From Pedobacter metabolipauper (GTDB lineage Bacteria; Bacteroidota; Bacteroidia; Sphingobacteriales; Sphingobacteriaceae), in contig NZ_SNYC01000003.1 in assembly GCF_004362715.1 (NCBI RefSeq), positions 993,601-1,057,600 on the forward strand: 64,000 nucleotides of DNA, written 5' to 3'. The notes under the pieces were generated by a model. The model was not told where the DNA came from and did not search any database. It saw nothing but the letters and a program-made list of their open reading frames with translations. This document shows positions 25,128 to 34,794 of the stretch, piece after piece (positions within the stretch are counted from its first letter, which is position 1; the number at the start of each line of letters is the position of its first letter). A program made the position numbers and the translations under genes.

Positions 25128-26066
25128 CTATTTCTTGTACAAATAAAAAGCAGCAGAATCTCCCCTACCTTTTAAATTAAGCTGCTCTGCTTCTTTTTCA
25201 AAATCCTGTAATTCAGAAGAGCTAAACACCTTATTAACCGGATACATACCGTGATGCTCATCGTCAACGAATAAAGGAATATCGCGACGATAAAGTTCAC
25301 TTCCCCAAAATTGAAAGCCGGTTGAATCGAAGATTGTCTTTTTAATTTCGAATCCTGAATCTTCCGCCAAAATATTCATACTCTTTACCGTATGCAGAAA
25401 GAAATGCCTGGGCGCATCTAACTGAACCCAGTTTCCCTGATAACGATCCCAGGCGTCCCCTATTACAGGAATCCGAACGATTAAACATCCGTCTTCCTTT
25501 AACAATGCACGGCATTGCACGAGTTCTTCCTTCTGTTGATCCATGTGTTCCAATACATGATTCATTAGAATTATATCGTAAGCATCTTGCTGCAATTCAC
25601 TCAGGTCTTTCTTCATCACCTTTACTCCGTAACCATAATCGATTTCTGAAGGAAGAAATTTATCTACCCCCTCTACATTTTCAAATCCAAGGTTAAATAA
25701 CTCACAGATAAGCTGCCCCTTTCCACAACCAACGTCCAGAATTCTGTCATTTATTCCTGTATGGATCGGCTTCAGGTTTTTTAAGGCGTATTTATCCTGT
25801 TTGTATTTTTTCTTTAACCGGAAGCCCTTAAATAACCGCTTAAAGAAAGGAAGTATTTTTAATGGAGGTATAATGTGGGTAAAAGAATAATAATAAGGAG
25901 GATAGTATTTGGTAATATTTTTGGGAATATCTGCTATTTGCAAACAGCCGCAAGATGAGCATTCCTGATAACGGAATTCATCTCTTAAACCAAACATCAT
26001 CTCTCTAAAACTATGTTCTTTATCAATTGGGGATTTACATATTCTACAATTTCCGGTACGGCTCAT
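25128..26066 (-). CDS. class I SAM-dependent methyltransferase with N-terminal zinc-binding motif
   Basis: Residues about 7-45 hold two cysteine pairs (CRIC and CSSCGC), a small zinc-ribbon-like head found on some sugar or lipid methyltransferases. Residues about 95-230 form a Methyltransf_23-type Rossmann fold: motif I ILDVGCGKGQL, acidic GVDKF, and MNHVLEHM. The predicted protein is cytosolic. It may modify a glycan or secondary metabolite; the substrate is unknown. It is divergent from two desaturases with a 279-base gap. Confidence 0.8.
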   Translation of the reverse strand: MSRTGNCRICKSPIDKEHSFREMMFGLRDEFRYQECSSCGCLQIADIPKNITKYYPPYYYSFTHIIPPLKILPFFKRLFKGFRLKKKYKQDKYALKNLKPIHTGINDRILDVGCGKGQLICELFNLGFENVEGVDKFLPSEIDYGYGVKVMKKDLSELQQDAYDIILMNHVLEHMDQQKEELVQCRALLKEDGCLIVRIPVIGDAWDRYQGNWVQLDAPRHFFLHTVKSMNILAEDSGFEIKKTIFDSTGFQFWGSELYRRDIPLFVDDEHHGMYPVNKVFSSSELQDFEKEAEQLNLKGRGDSAAFYLYKK

Positions 26067-26254
26067 TATATTTGGTGGTTCATTTTTATTGAAGAGGGCT
26101 ATATTGCATATTTGGCCTTTTCCCAGTGTACAGGCATACTGGAGAACACTGGAAGAGGGATAAACAAGGTAGCATATCTGGAGGCTAAAAACCTAAAGTT
26201 AATTAAAAAACCAATAACACCAAATAAAAGTAATTAATAGTAAACAACATAAAG

Positions 26255-26302
26255 ATTCTTATTCGGAAAACTCTATCTTGCTTATGATTAAGCAATAAGA
26301 AT
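26255..26302. promoter_or_regulatory. nested inverted repeats upstream of the desaturases
   Basis: ATTCTTATT (26255-26263) pairs with AATAAGAAT (26294-26302). Inside it TTGCTTA (26278-26284) pairs with TAAGCAA (26289-26295), loop TGAT. It ends 43 bases before the first desaturase ATG. It may be an operator or an RNA stem in the leader, for example for cold control of membrane-lipid genes, but no function is shown. Confidence 0.35.
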
Positions 26303-26345
26303 AAATGATTACGTTATATGTCGATCTTAAACTAATAATTACCCG

Positions 26346-27443
26346 ATGAAAAAGCTAAAGTTCTCCAGGGATGAAGGTTCTGAATTCTATAAGGACCTTA
26401 ATGAAAGTTTAGAGGTATATTTTTCAAAAGCAGGCCGATCGAGAACCGGGAATACGAAAATGAAATTTAAGATCTTCCTTTACTTCAGCTTAGATCTGTT
26501 GTTTTATTTGCTGATGATCAACAGTTCATCTCCTGCATTGTTCTTTACATTTTATCTTTTAATGGGGCTGTCAATCCTGTTAACTGCGTTTAATATTTCT
26601 CATGATGCAGCACATGGTGTTGCGGTAAAGAGTAAATTCTGGAATAAGCTGCTGTTCTCTCTGAGTTTCAATCTGCAGGGAAACAATGCGTATATATGGG
26701 GTAAGAATCACAATGAATCACATCATTTATATACCAATGTAGAAGGGAGTGACATTGATGTTCTCAATAACCCGGCATTCAGGATGACTTCAACACAAGA
26801 GTTAAAGTGGTTTCATCGCTACCAATATCTCTATGCACCGGTATTATACCTGCTGTATTCTTTAAACTGGTTTTTGTTCAGAGAAACCCTGATGCTCTTT
26901 AAAGTGTCCAGCAGAACCATTAAAGTGGAAATACCTATAAATGAAGCTATAAAACTGATCTGTTATAAGCTGATCTATATTGGTTACATGATTGTTTTAC
27001 CATTATACCTGCTTCCATTCGGCTGGACAACGATATTACTCGCATTTCTGATCAACCATTTTTTGATCTCTATCTTATTTGTTGGTGTGCTTGGCGTTGC
27101 ACACTTATCAGACTTTGTGGTTCATCCTGTTCCCGATGCAGACAATAAACTGAACATGAGCTGGCCAAAACTACAGATGTCTACTTCCATAGATTACAAC
27201 GCATCCAGCAAATTCCTGAACTGGACATTAGGTGGCTTTAATGCGCATGCCCTGCATCACCTGCTTCCTAACGTTTGTCATATTCATTACCTGGATATAT
27301 TACCCATATTTAGGAAACTGGCGAAGAAACATAACATGACCTATATGGAAATGAGTTATGCCGCATCGCTTGCTTCGCATTTTAGATTTTTAAAAGTAAT
27401 GGGCAAAGAACATGAGTTAATCCCTGCTGCGTTTGAAGGATAA
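26346..27443 (+). CDS. membrane fatty acid desaturase (copy 1)
   Basis: A 365-residue integral membrane protein with the three histidine boxes of acyl-lipid/acyl-CoA desaturases: HDAAHG (HX3H) near 90, HNESHH (HX3HH) near 122, and HALHH (HX2HH) near 302. Hydrophobic helix pairs lie between them. Together they hold the di-iron site. It would insert double bonds in membrane acyl chains, with regiospecificity unknown. It overlaps copy 2 by 11 bases, and the two are clear paralogues (compare NWFLFRETLMLF with LFWIFIKDTVILF). Confidence 0.9.
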   Translation: MKKLKFSRDEGSEFYKDLNESLEVYFSKAGRSRTGNTKMKFKIFLYFSLDLLFYLLMINSSSPALFFTFYLLMGLSILLTAFNISHDAAHGVAVKSKFWNKLLFSLSFNLQGNNAYIWGKNHNESHHLYTNVEGSDIDVLNNPAFRMTSTQELKWFHRYQYLYAPVLYLLYSLNWFLFRETLMLFKVSSRTIKVEIPINEAIKLICYKLIYIGYMIVLPLYLLPFGWTTILLAFLINHFLISILFVGVLGVAHLSDFVVHPVPDADNKLNMSWPKLQMSTSIDYNASSKFLNWTLGGFNAHALHHLLPNVCHIHYLDILPIFRKLAKKHNMTYMEMSYAASLASHFRFLKVMGKEHELIPAAFEG

Positions 27444-28497
27444 ACATTTACATATTGCTGAAGATAGCGAATTGCTGAAAACCATACACAAACGTGTACA
27501 GGATGGAATTGTTATTGATCAAAAAAGTACCGCTTTAAAGCTTTCTTTAAAGTTTGCAGTTTACTTCTTAAGTACTGCTTTTATTTATACATTGCTTTAT
27601 ATAACCTCAAATCCTGCTTTATTTATTTTATTCTTTATTCTATTTGGTTTTACCTCTTTACTTTTTGCATTTAATTTTGCTCACGACCTTTCTCACAACA
27701 CGATCTTTAAAAGTAAAAAACTAAACAATATATGCTATACCATCATATATTCAATGCTTGGAGCACATGCAGAAGCCTGGAAACTAAGACATGTAAATTC
27801 ACACCATTATGCACCTAATGTAGCAGATTATGATTCAGACCTTAAGATCACAAAGCTCATCCGGGTAATTCCCAATAGTGAATATTTCTGGTTTCATAAA
27901 TACCAGCATATTTATGCACCATTGGCCTATACCAGCTATTCCTTATTTTGGATCTTTATTAAAGACACCGTTATCTTATTCTCAAAAGATGATTACAGCA
28001 AGAAAAAAGGGCTTAAATACCATCTTTCGTTTTGGATTCAAAAATTAAGCTACCTCATTTTTATATTGATCCTACCCCTGCTCTACACATTACAGCCCTG
28101 GTATCTGGTAATTACGGGTTTTTTGCTTATGCATTTGAGCTTGTCATTGTTCCTGCTGTTCACTTTCTTTATGACACACCATGTAGAATCTACTGCTTAT
28201 CCGACAACAGATCAAGACGGTATCATTAATACCTCATGGTTAATGAATCAAATTAAAAGTGCCAATGATATGCATCCCTTTAGTGAGGCTGCAAATTTTA
28301 TACTTGGCGGATTTAATAATCACATTGCACACCACCTTTTTCCAAATTACAACCACATTCACTACCCCAGGCTAAATTTGATCTTGTACGCCACACTAAA
28401 AGAATATCACATTATACCCAACCAAACCACCTATTGGGGCGGTATCGTTTCTCATTTAAGGTTATTAAAAAAGATGGGGTTAGGTGATCAGATCTAA
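27433..28497 (+). CDS. membrane fatty acid desaturase (copy 2)
   Basis: A 354-residue paralogue of the preceding gene with HDLSHN, HVNSHH and NNHIAHH as its three histidine boxes. The start is most likely TTG at 27433, inside the end of copy 1 (TTGAAGGATAA). There is no ATG until well inside the membrane domain, so translation is probably coupled to copy 1. A tandem pair may supply two regiospecificities or a heteromeric pair. It is convergent with the NTF2-like gene, 11 bases away, with no terminator seen between them. Confidence 0.9.
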   Translation: MKDKHLHIAEDSELLKTIHKRVQDGIVIDQKSTALKLSLKFAVYFLSTAFIYTLLYITSNPALFILFFILFGFTSLLFAFNFAHDLSHNTIFKSKKLNNICYTIIYSMLGAHAEAWKLRHVNSHHYAPNVADYDSDLKITKLIRVIPNSEYFWFHKYQHIYAPLAYTSYSLFWIFIKDTVILFSKDDYSKKKGLKYHLSFWIQKLSYLIFILILPLLYTLQPWYLVITGFLLMHLSLSLFLLFTFFMTHHVESTAYPTTDQDGIINTSWLMNQIKSANDMHPFSEAANFILGGFNNHIAHHLFPNYNHIHYPRLNLILYATLKEYHIIPNQTTYWGGIVSHLRLLKKMGLGDQI

Positions 28498-28508
28498 TCG
28501 CGCTTAAG

Positions 28509-28994
28509 TTACTTCATAGCTTCCAGAAGCGGGGTACTGTCATGGAAGCTCATCTCAGAAGATATCTTTCCATCTTTATTAAATGAATGAAAAATAACCT
28601 CAAAAAATGTAGCTTGTTTTTTTGTTTTTTTATTAACGACTTTAACCACCCACCAGGATTGCACAGTAAATGGATCATTGGTATATTCCAAGGCGTCCGG
28701 ATAACCATTTGGCGTTATAGATACAATTTCCCATTCATTAGCAATATATCGCCAACCAGCTTTTATACTGGCAATTCCCTTAGTCTCTGGTGCACCGGTG
28801 CCAAAAGCATACGCAGTATCGGCATAATACTTAACCATACCTATGGTATCCATTTTGGCCATCATTCTTTCTAATGATTCCACAATGGTGATGTAAGGAT
28901 GTTTTTTGTAAATGGTTCCATTTTTCTCAATGGCTGTTTGTGCACTGGCAGCAAAAGAACAAACCATCAGGCTGATAAAGATTAGTTTTTTCAT
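28509..28994 (-). CDS. secreted NTF2-like (SnoaL-type) protein
   Basis: A signal peptide ending AASAQ, then a 142-residue NTF2-like cone fold: a helix with MMAKMDTIGMVKYYADTAYAFGT, then SIKAGWRYI and beta strands ending FEVIFHSFNKDGKI. Many exported SnoaL-like proteins in Bacteroidota are of unknown function. It appears to be monocistronic. Confidence 0.7.
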   Translation of the reverse strand: MKKLIFISLMVCSFAASAQTAIEKNGTIYKKHPYITIVESLERMMAKMDTIGMVKYYADTAYAFGTGAPETKGIASIKAGWRYIANEWEIVSITPNGYPDALEYTNDPFTVQSWWVVKVVNKKTKKQATFFEVIFHSFNKDGKISSEMSFHDSTPLLEAMK

Positions 28995-29246
28995 TGTTTT
29001 TAAGTTTAAGTTTGATTCTATTATTGTATTATTTGGTTCAATAGGTATGCAGGGCCAATTGGTAATTAGTTACACAAAAATATCTCTGACAAATTGAATT
29101 ATGCCTATACTTATGGGTAGTTTTAAATATTTGAACCATTTTTCGAGTGATATTTAATCAATCATTATTCATCCTTATATCTTATCATGAGATATTTCCT
29201 TTTCAAGTATAAATTTTATATTTTCGATTAACTTAACTACGTCAAT

Positions 29247-30647
29247 GTGACTTTATTACCTAAATCAACGCTACTCTCCATTTTATTTCTTTTAATAACC
29301 ATTTCTTGCCATGCTAATAAATCATATTCCATAACTTACCACCATTCCAACAGAAATATCGATCTAAAAAAGGTTAATCTTCTGAATTTCCAGCCACTGT
29401 CCAATCCTCATCAATTGCCTGTTATGGACAACAATGGACCTTATCTTTTTAAGATCAGCATGCCTGATAAATCATCAACAGAAGACTGTATCCTACTGAT
29501 AGAAAATGAACATTTAGATACGGTAGAATTATATAAAAAACAAGCTGATTCTCTTGTACTACTGGCGGTAAAAGGGAATAGTTTTAGTCATGACGATAGC
29601 CGGTCTGGCTTTCCTGAATTCAGGTTGTCTGGAAATTTAAAAGAGTACTATATAAAAACGACCTTTAAAAAAGATGTCTCTTTTACAGTTCAGATCAATA
29701 CTTTGGCAGCTGTAGATAAAATGATCATTAAAGTTTTCTTCTTACTGGGCCTATATTACGGGATTAGCCTGATGTTCTTTTTCCTAAACTTATGCTTATT
29801 CATTTATCTGAGAGACAAGAGCTTTATCTATTACTGCGCATTTCAATTATTTATTGTATTGTCTATTGCATACGCCGATGGACTTCTAACTTTTATAACT
29901 CCGGGTCCATGGATGTTGAATCATGCAGACATCCCCTTACATCTAGGCATGGCCATCAGTGGTTCTCTATTTGCGCACACTTTTTTAACAACAACATATC
30001 TGCACAAGAAGATCTGGATTGTTGCCGGTATCTTAACCCTTATACTGATTTCGTTTACATTGAGCATCATCTTTAATAACTATTTTCTTTTTTTAACCGG
30101 AGAACTGGTAACTTTTATAGTATTATGTTTTTACTGGGTAGCAGGGTTACTTCAGTTTAAAGTGAATATTTATTCCCGGTTTTTTGTTATCGGATATGGC
30201 GCTTTTCTCATTTTTGCGATAGATTATTTTATTTTAAGGAAGTTTGGCATTTTTTACCTGGATGTATATTCCGGACAGATTAAAACAGGAAGTATAATAG
30301 AAATGCTGGTATTAACCATTGCCATTATTTTTCGGATAAAAACCTTAAGGGAAGAAAACCTGCACTATCGTTTGGAAATAGATCAATACATGCGCCGTGT
30401 ATTTCAACTTCAAACTGAAGCCACTGAGACAATAAATGATCTTTTTAGAAAAGTACAGCTGAAATATAAGCTTAGCGACCGGGAAATTGAAGTGCTGCAT
30501 GGAATTACAGATGGTTTAACCAATAACCAGATTGCAGATAAGATCTTCTTATCCACAAGCACCATTAAATTTCATACCCGGAATATATTTGAGAAAATGG
30601 AAATTACCAACCGGACCCAGGCTTTAGGGCGGCTGCATGAACATTAG
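29247..30647 (+). CDS. 7TMR-DISM sensor with LuxR-type DNA-binding domain
   Basis: The start is GTG at 29247; the ATG two bases earlier is out of frame. A signal-peptide-like leader is followed by a 7TMR-DISMED2-like extracellular sandwich (about 25-150), seven transmembrane helices (about 160-375, first VFFLLGLYYGISLMFFFLNL), a short coiled coil and a LuxR/NarL helix-turn-helix (LSDREIEVLHGITDGLTNNQIA, then STIKFHTRNIFEKM). It is a one-protein membrane receptor-regulator that would bind DNA from the membrane. The ligand is unknown, probably a carbohydrate. Confidence 0.85.
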   Translation: MTLLPKSTLLSILFLLITISCHANKSYSITYHHSNRNIDLKKVNLLNFQPLSNPHQLPVMDNNGPYLFKISMPDKSSTEDCILLIENEHLDTVELYKKQADSLVLLAVKGNSFSHDDSRSGFPEFRLSGNLKEYYIKTTFKKDVSFTVQINTLAAVDKMIIKVFFLLGLYYGISLMFFFLNLCLFIYLRDKSFIYYCAFQLFIVLSIAYADGLLTFITPGPWMLNHADIPLHLGMAISGSLFAHTFLTTTYLHKKIWIVAGILTLILISFTLSIIFNNYFLFLTGELVTFIVLCFYWVAGLLQFKVNIYSRFFVIGYGAFLIFAIDYFILRKFGIFYLDVYSGQIKTGSIIEMLVLTIAIIFRIKTLREENLHYRLEIDQYMRRVFQLQTEATETINDLFRKVQLKYKLSDREIEVLHGITDGLTNNQIADKIFLSTSTIKFHTRNIFEKMEITNRTQALGRLHEH

Positions 30648-30662
30648 TTGGACTTAGAAGCT

Positions 30663-30920
30663 TTAGATTGGTTTATTCTCAGTATAGGTATCGATCTGTT
30701 CGCCGATAAGATCCAATAGTTCTTTAACAATCAGTCCTTCTCCACACCAGAATCGACCTTGTTTACCTGTTTCTGTCCACACAGTACCGATAGAAGTATG
30801 TTGGTCAAACAGTTCATATTTCGGTTCTTCACGGTCTGGAATAACCAATAGCCTTTCTGGTTTACCCTCAATAGACAACTCAATATTAAATGGTTCCCAG
30901 GGTTCTTCAATTTTGCTCAT
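30663..30920 (-). CDS. small protein of unknown function
   Basis: 85 residues, acidic, no signal peptide or membrane segment, with short beta-prone strands (RLLVIPDREEPKYELFD, then SIGTVWTETG). No family was recognised. It ends 15 bases from the LuxR-type gene stop (convergent) and is divergent from the receiver gene at 31195. The frame is long for AT-rich DNA and starts with ATG, so it is probably real. Confidence 0.55.
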   Translation of the reverse strand: MSKIEEPWEPFNIELSIEGKPERLLVIPDREEPKYELFDQHTSIGTVWTETGKQGRFWCGEGLIVKELLDLIGEQIDTYTENKPI

Positions 30921-31194
30921 CTGATTTAAAATTACTGGTAATGTATTTGATTATTTTATTGAAATTTAAACTTCTTTACAATAAGTTCCATTTCTCAAAC
31001 CTATCTTATTATTGCTCTTTTTCGATACCAACATTTAGTCTTCATAAAAGTTTTATAATTTCTTTAGTCAGGTTCATTTAACACCAATTAATGCACCTAT
31101 AATTAATTGATCTTAAAAAGTTTATAAGCGTATTCCAGCACATCTTGGCATTGGCTTTGCTTAATACAACTCGAGAAGCGGGGAAATATCACTT

Positions 31195-31560
31195 ATGAAA
31201 AAGAGCATTTATATTGTAGAGGATAATAAGGATATTGGTTATATATTACAATATTTTTTAAGTGATGAGGGTTTTGATGTATATCTTTTTGAAACGGTTT
31301 CTGAATTTTATGATGCACTTTCTACAAAAGTCCCCGACCTATTTATGGTGGATGTGATGCTTCCTGATGGTGATGGACTTGTGGTGTGTGAAAATATCAA
31401 AAACATACCAGAATGTATGAAAAAGCCCGTAATCATGATGTCGGCAAATTTCCCTGCTGAACTAATAAGGCAGGCTTCCTGCGCCGATGACTTTATTCCA
31501 AAACCTTTTGATCTGTTTCAAATTCTAAAAAGGGTTAACGACTTCCTGGAAGTTGCCTAA
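31195..31560 (+). CDS. orphan single-domain response regulator
   Basis: Only a receiver domain: IVEDNKDIGY, phospho-acceptor Asp in LFMVDVMLPDGDGL, the switch Ser/Ala in IMMSAN, and the conserved Lys in DFIPKPFD. There is no output domain and no kinase gene nearby. It may serve as a phosphate relay or protein-binding switch, like CheY or Spo0F. It is monocistronic. Confidence 0.9.
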   Translation: MKKSIYIVEDNKDIGYILQYFLSDEGFDVYLFETVSEFYDALSTKVPDLFMVDVMLPDGDGLVVCENIKNIPECMKKPVIMMSANFPAELIRQASCADDFIPKPFDLFQILKRVNDFLEVA

Positions 31561-31601
31561 TAGCAAGTACACCGCACTGGAATTCATCAACCAAAAATAA
31601 G

Positions 31602-32834
31602 TTACTTACCGCTACTTCTTAGCAAAGCTTCCAGGTAATAATAATCTGCATAATTTATAGGTACATCTACTTCTGAATTTGCGGGTCTGTGGCCTGTACT
31701 GTGTTCCAGTATAAACCCATGATTTTCTCCTGGTTTACTGGTATAACTTGTGTTGAGGCTATTCAATATCTTATCAGCAGCACTTCGATATCCTGCTTTC
31801 ACATCATATTTATTCAACTCGTAAAGTGCCGAAGCCGTTATTGCTGCCGCAGAAGCATCACGGGATACATTGGGTATTTTAGGATCATTATAATCCCAAT
31901 ATGGAATTCCATCTTTAGGAATGGATGGATGAGTGAGTATATACCGGGCAATACCTTTGGCCTGAGCCAGGTAGGCGGGATCTTTTGTTTCGCGATAACA
32001 CATGGTAAAGCCATAAAGAGCCCAGGCCTGTCCCCTGGCCCACGAAGAAGCATCGCTATAACCCTGGGCCGTTACCTTTTGAAGTACCTTGCCGCGATCA
32101 GCTTTCTCAACGTTCTGCTGATTGCTGCCGGCTTTCTCAACGTTCTCAACCAGTTTTGTATCATAGTCAAGCACATGCCAGCTACTGAAATCAGGCCTAA
32201 AATGGTTCTTCATGGTGGTATTGGCATGGGTAACTGCAATTTTATAAAAAGAACTGTCGCCGCTTAATTTTGTGGCCTCGAATAAAAGTTCCAGATTCAT
32301 CATATTATCAATAATTACCGGGTATTGCCACTTATCGTTATTATGGTCCCATGATTTTATTACCCCCGCAACAGGATTAAACCGCTTTGAAAGAGATTTT
32401 GCAGCCTGAATAATCACAGACCGATATGCCGTATCACCAGTTAAACGATACCCATTTCCAAATGGGCAATAGATCATAAAACCCAGGTCGTGGGTTCCTG
32501 TGTTGAATTGTTCTTTCTTAATTTTTTCGGTGTATGTTCTCGCGAGTTTCAGCCACTTTTCATCTTTGGTATAGGCGTACAGGTACCACAGCTCAGCAGG
32601 AAAGAAGCCACTGGTCCAGTCTCTGGAATTTACCATCTTAAACTTCCCATTTTCAACTGTTCTTGGAGAAACCAGGTTCTTCTGCATGGCCAATGTATCT
32701 GATCCTATTTCTTTAACCAGCACTTCCATTTGCTTTGCTGCATCGCTGAATGCTTTTTTCACATTTACTTTTTGTGCCTGTACAACACTGAAGTTTATCA
32801 TCATCAGCATACCAGCTATCAATTTCTTTATCAT
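31602..32834 (-). CDS. GH88 unsaturated glucuronyl hydrolase
   Basis: Signal peptide about 1-20 (ending VQAQ), then the alpha6/alpha6 barrel of GH88: RDWTSGFFP, the catalytic-type Asp in GTHDLGFM, the second Asp in IIDNMMNLELLFEA, and SSWARGQAWALYGF. It removes 4,5-unsaturated uronic acid from oligosaccharides left by polysaccharide lyases, in the periplasm. An insertion at about residues 227-249 (ENVEK and QQNVEK units), where homologues have a short loop before TAQGY, carries the GAGAACGTT repeat. It is last in a unit with SusD and SusC (gap 51 bases). Confidence 0.9.
   Translation of the reverse strand: MIKKLIAGMLMMINFSVVQAQKVNVKKAFSDAAKQMEVLVKEIGSDTLAMQKNLVSPRTVENGKFKMVNSRDWTSGFFPAELWYLYAYTKDEKWLKLARTYTEKIKKEQFNTGTHDLGFMIYCPFGNGYRLTGDTAYRSVIIQAAKSLSKRFNPVAGVIKSWDHNNDKWQYPVIIDNMMNLELLFEATKLSGDSSFYKIAVTHANTTMKNHFRPDFSSWHVLDYDTKLVENVEKAGSNQQNVEKADRGKVLQKVTAQGYSDASSWARGQAWALYGFTMCYRETKDPAYLAQAKGIARYILTHPSIPKDGIPYWDYNDPKIPNVSRDASAAAITASALYELNKYDVKAGYRSAADKILNSLNTSYTSKPGENHGFILEHSTGHRPANSEVDVPINYADYYYLEALLRSSGK
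32104..32153 (-). repeat. in-frame GAGAACGTT-type repeat in the GH88 gene
   Basis: Two copies of the unit are seen as TTTCTCAACGTTCT on the plus strand (about 32103-32116 and 32133-32146). On the coding strand they read AACGTTGAGAAAG, giving NVEK twice, with AGSNQQ between. The core matches the repeats at 17651, 37796 and 45826. Confidence 0.7.
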
Positions 32835-32885
32835 AATTTTACATATTTGGCCTGCATAAGCCAGGAGACTTACGCAGGCTTTAAT

Positions 32886-34760
32886 TTATGGAATTTTATC
32901 GAGTGCAGGAACATTTGTTTCATAGCCGCTATATCCTTTGTTCTGATTGATGTGGCCTTGTGTGTTGAATCGCTGGGCACTGATTGGCACCGGCCAAAGT
33001 ACATGATATGGAGAGATCCGATATTTCACACCCTGAAGTGTGGGCACTTCATTTTTATAGAAATCATTCTTCTCCATAATGCGGTCATAGAAAAAGTTGG
33101 CGTCTGAGAAAGCAGCCATGGTATATGTTTTTCCATTGTAGGCCTGCTTGCCGGTAAGTGCAAAAATATAAGCCATCCGGGTAAGCTCAGTTTTCCGTGG
33201 TTCTTCCCAATACAGTTCCCTGGCACGTTCATCTAAGATGGTTCCGATGGTTATGGCATTTGCATCAGTTAGCAGCGCAGCATTGGCCCTTGCCCGTACC
33301 ACGTTAATATCATCCATCGCCAGCCCCAGATTACCTTTCCAGTACTGCGCTTCTGCACGAAGCAGATACGTTTCTGCTGCCCTAAAAATATACCAGTCTG
33401 TATTGGTACCGCGCGGCGGGGTCCAGTATGGATCGGTGGCAAGGGCATTGGTAGAATTGATGAATACTTTGTAATGCGGCCAGCCAAACCAATGGCGGAT
33501 CGTGTCTAAAGCACCATTCTGAAACCTCGCCGCCACATTGCTGCTGTTATAGTCTACCAGCGGTTTGCCATATAACGCTTTATCTGCTGCGTTGGATGAG
33601 GTCTTTAATGCCGGGTTGTTGTATACCAGATCGGTCATATCCATCCACATTCCTTTGGCATGGCGGTAATCGGTATTGTCTGTCCAAATGTATTTAGTGC
33701 TGTAGGGTGTACCGCGGTACCGTCCTATTCCGCGTCCGTACATCCTGGTAAGTGGAATTTCAGCCGTAGCTGCATCCGTTATGGCAGTTGCACCAGATGG
33801 TGTTTTTACATTTGCAAAATGCCATGCAGGAACGGTATTGCGCATTAGCTGCGAACCATTTGCTGTAAATCCCTGAAGTGCTTCCCTGTCAATAACCAGG
33901 AATATGGATTCTTTGTTATTAGGAATAGATTTATTATCCATTCTATGCAGGTCCCATACTACATTTTTAGTGGCATCGCTTGCTGTACTACCAAAACGGG
34001 TAGTCATTAATCCATATTTACCCGTATTGAGCACATTATTGGCAGAAGTGATGGCGTCGTCAAATTTACCAAGGGCAAGATTAACTTTAGTGAGCAGGTG
34101 ACTCACTGCTCCTTTAGTAACCTGTCCGCGGTTCACATTGTCGTTAAGTACACTTTCTGCAAATTCAAGATCTGATTTCATTTTGGTTAAGATAACTTCA
34201 CGTTTTGTAGAGTAAAAATCATCCCTCGGACCATCAAGATCTTTCAGTAAAAGAGGTACGTCACCAAACTGGTGTACCAGCCTGTAGTAATGATATGCCC
34301 GGTAAAAATACGCAGAGCCCAGTATCACATTCTTTTCTGCATCAGAAGTATATGTTGGCCGGTCTATGTTAGAGATAACGGTATTGGCGAACCTCACCCC
34401 TCTGAATTCTTGTTCCCAGTACCATCCGATCTTATTAAAATCATCACTGTTTAGATTGGCATCTGGTGTGATGCGTGTGATCAGATCCTGAGCTGGCGTG
34501 CTCTTATCGGTTGTTCCTTCTACTGCAACATCAGAAAAGATAGACTCTGTGAGCATGGGGGCAGCATCACCAAAAAACTCCTGCCTTACATTAGCACCAA
34601 GGGCATTAAGTCCTCCCCTTAATGCCTCCACATTATTCAGGGACTCTGGTGAGTATTGCGAGAGCTGATCAGAGTCCAGAAATTCTTTTTTACATCCGCC
34701 TGCAGCAATCAGCAAGGCTGATAAAATGCATATGGCAAGTTTTTTAGATATATTATTCAT
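32886..34760 (-). CDS. SusD/RagB-family outer-membrane lipoprotein
   Basis: The ATG at 34760 starts a signal peptide with lipobox AAGGC (KKEFLDSDQLSQ follows); the open frame continues to 34808 but without a better start. The RagB/SusD signatures are RGVRFANTVISNI, AYFYRAYHYYRLVHQFGDVPLL, the helix pairs with TYLLRAEAQYWKGN and the C-terminal VPISAQRFNTQGHINQNKGY. It is a surface glycan-binding lid for the SusC channel encoded 34 bases upstream. With GH88 downstream it forms a minimal polysaccharide utilisation locus. Confidence 0.95.
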   Translation of the reverse strand: MNNISKKLAICILSALLIAAGGCKKEFLDSDQLSQYSPESLNNVEALRGGLNALGANVRQEFFGDAAPMLTESIFSDVAVEGTTDKSTPAQDLITRITPDANLNSDDFNKIGWYWEQEFRGVRFANTVISNIDRPTYTSDAEKNVILGSAYFYRAYHYYRLVHQFGDVPLLLKDLDGPRDDFYSTKREVILTKMKSDLEFAESVLNDNVNRGQVTKGAVSHLLTKVNLALGKFDDAITSANNVLNTGKYGLMTTRFGSTASDATKNVVWDLHRMDNKSIPNNKESIFLVIDREALQGFTANGSQLMRNTVPAWHFANVKTPSGATAITDAATAEIPLTRMYGRGIGRYRGTPYSTKYIWTDNTDYRHAKGMWMDMTDLVYNNPALKTSSNAADKALYGKPLVDYNSSNVAARFQNGALDTIRHWFGWPHYKVFINSTNALATDPYWTPPRGTNTDWYIFRAAETYLLRAEAQYWKGNLGLAMDDINVVRARANAALLTDANAITIGTILDERARELYWEEPRKTELTRMAYIFALTGKQAYNGKTYTMAAFSDANFFYDRIMEKNDFYKNEVPTLQGVKYRISPYHVLWPVPISAQRFNTQGHINQNKGYSGYETNVPALDKIP

Positions 34761-34794
34761 TGGAATATATTTAAGTTGATAAAGGCCTGTGTGT

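Noticed and set aside
26013..26237. Plus-strand ORF of 74 residues before the desaturases
   Set aside because: It overlaps the methyltransferase start on the other strand and has no family or coding features; most likely chance.
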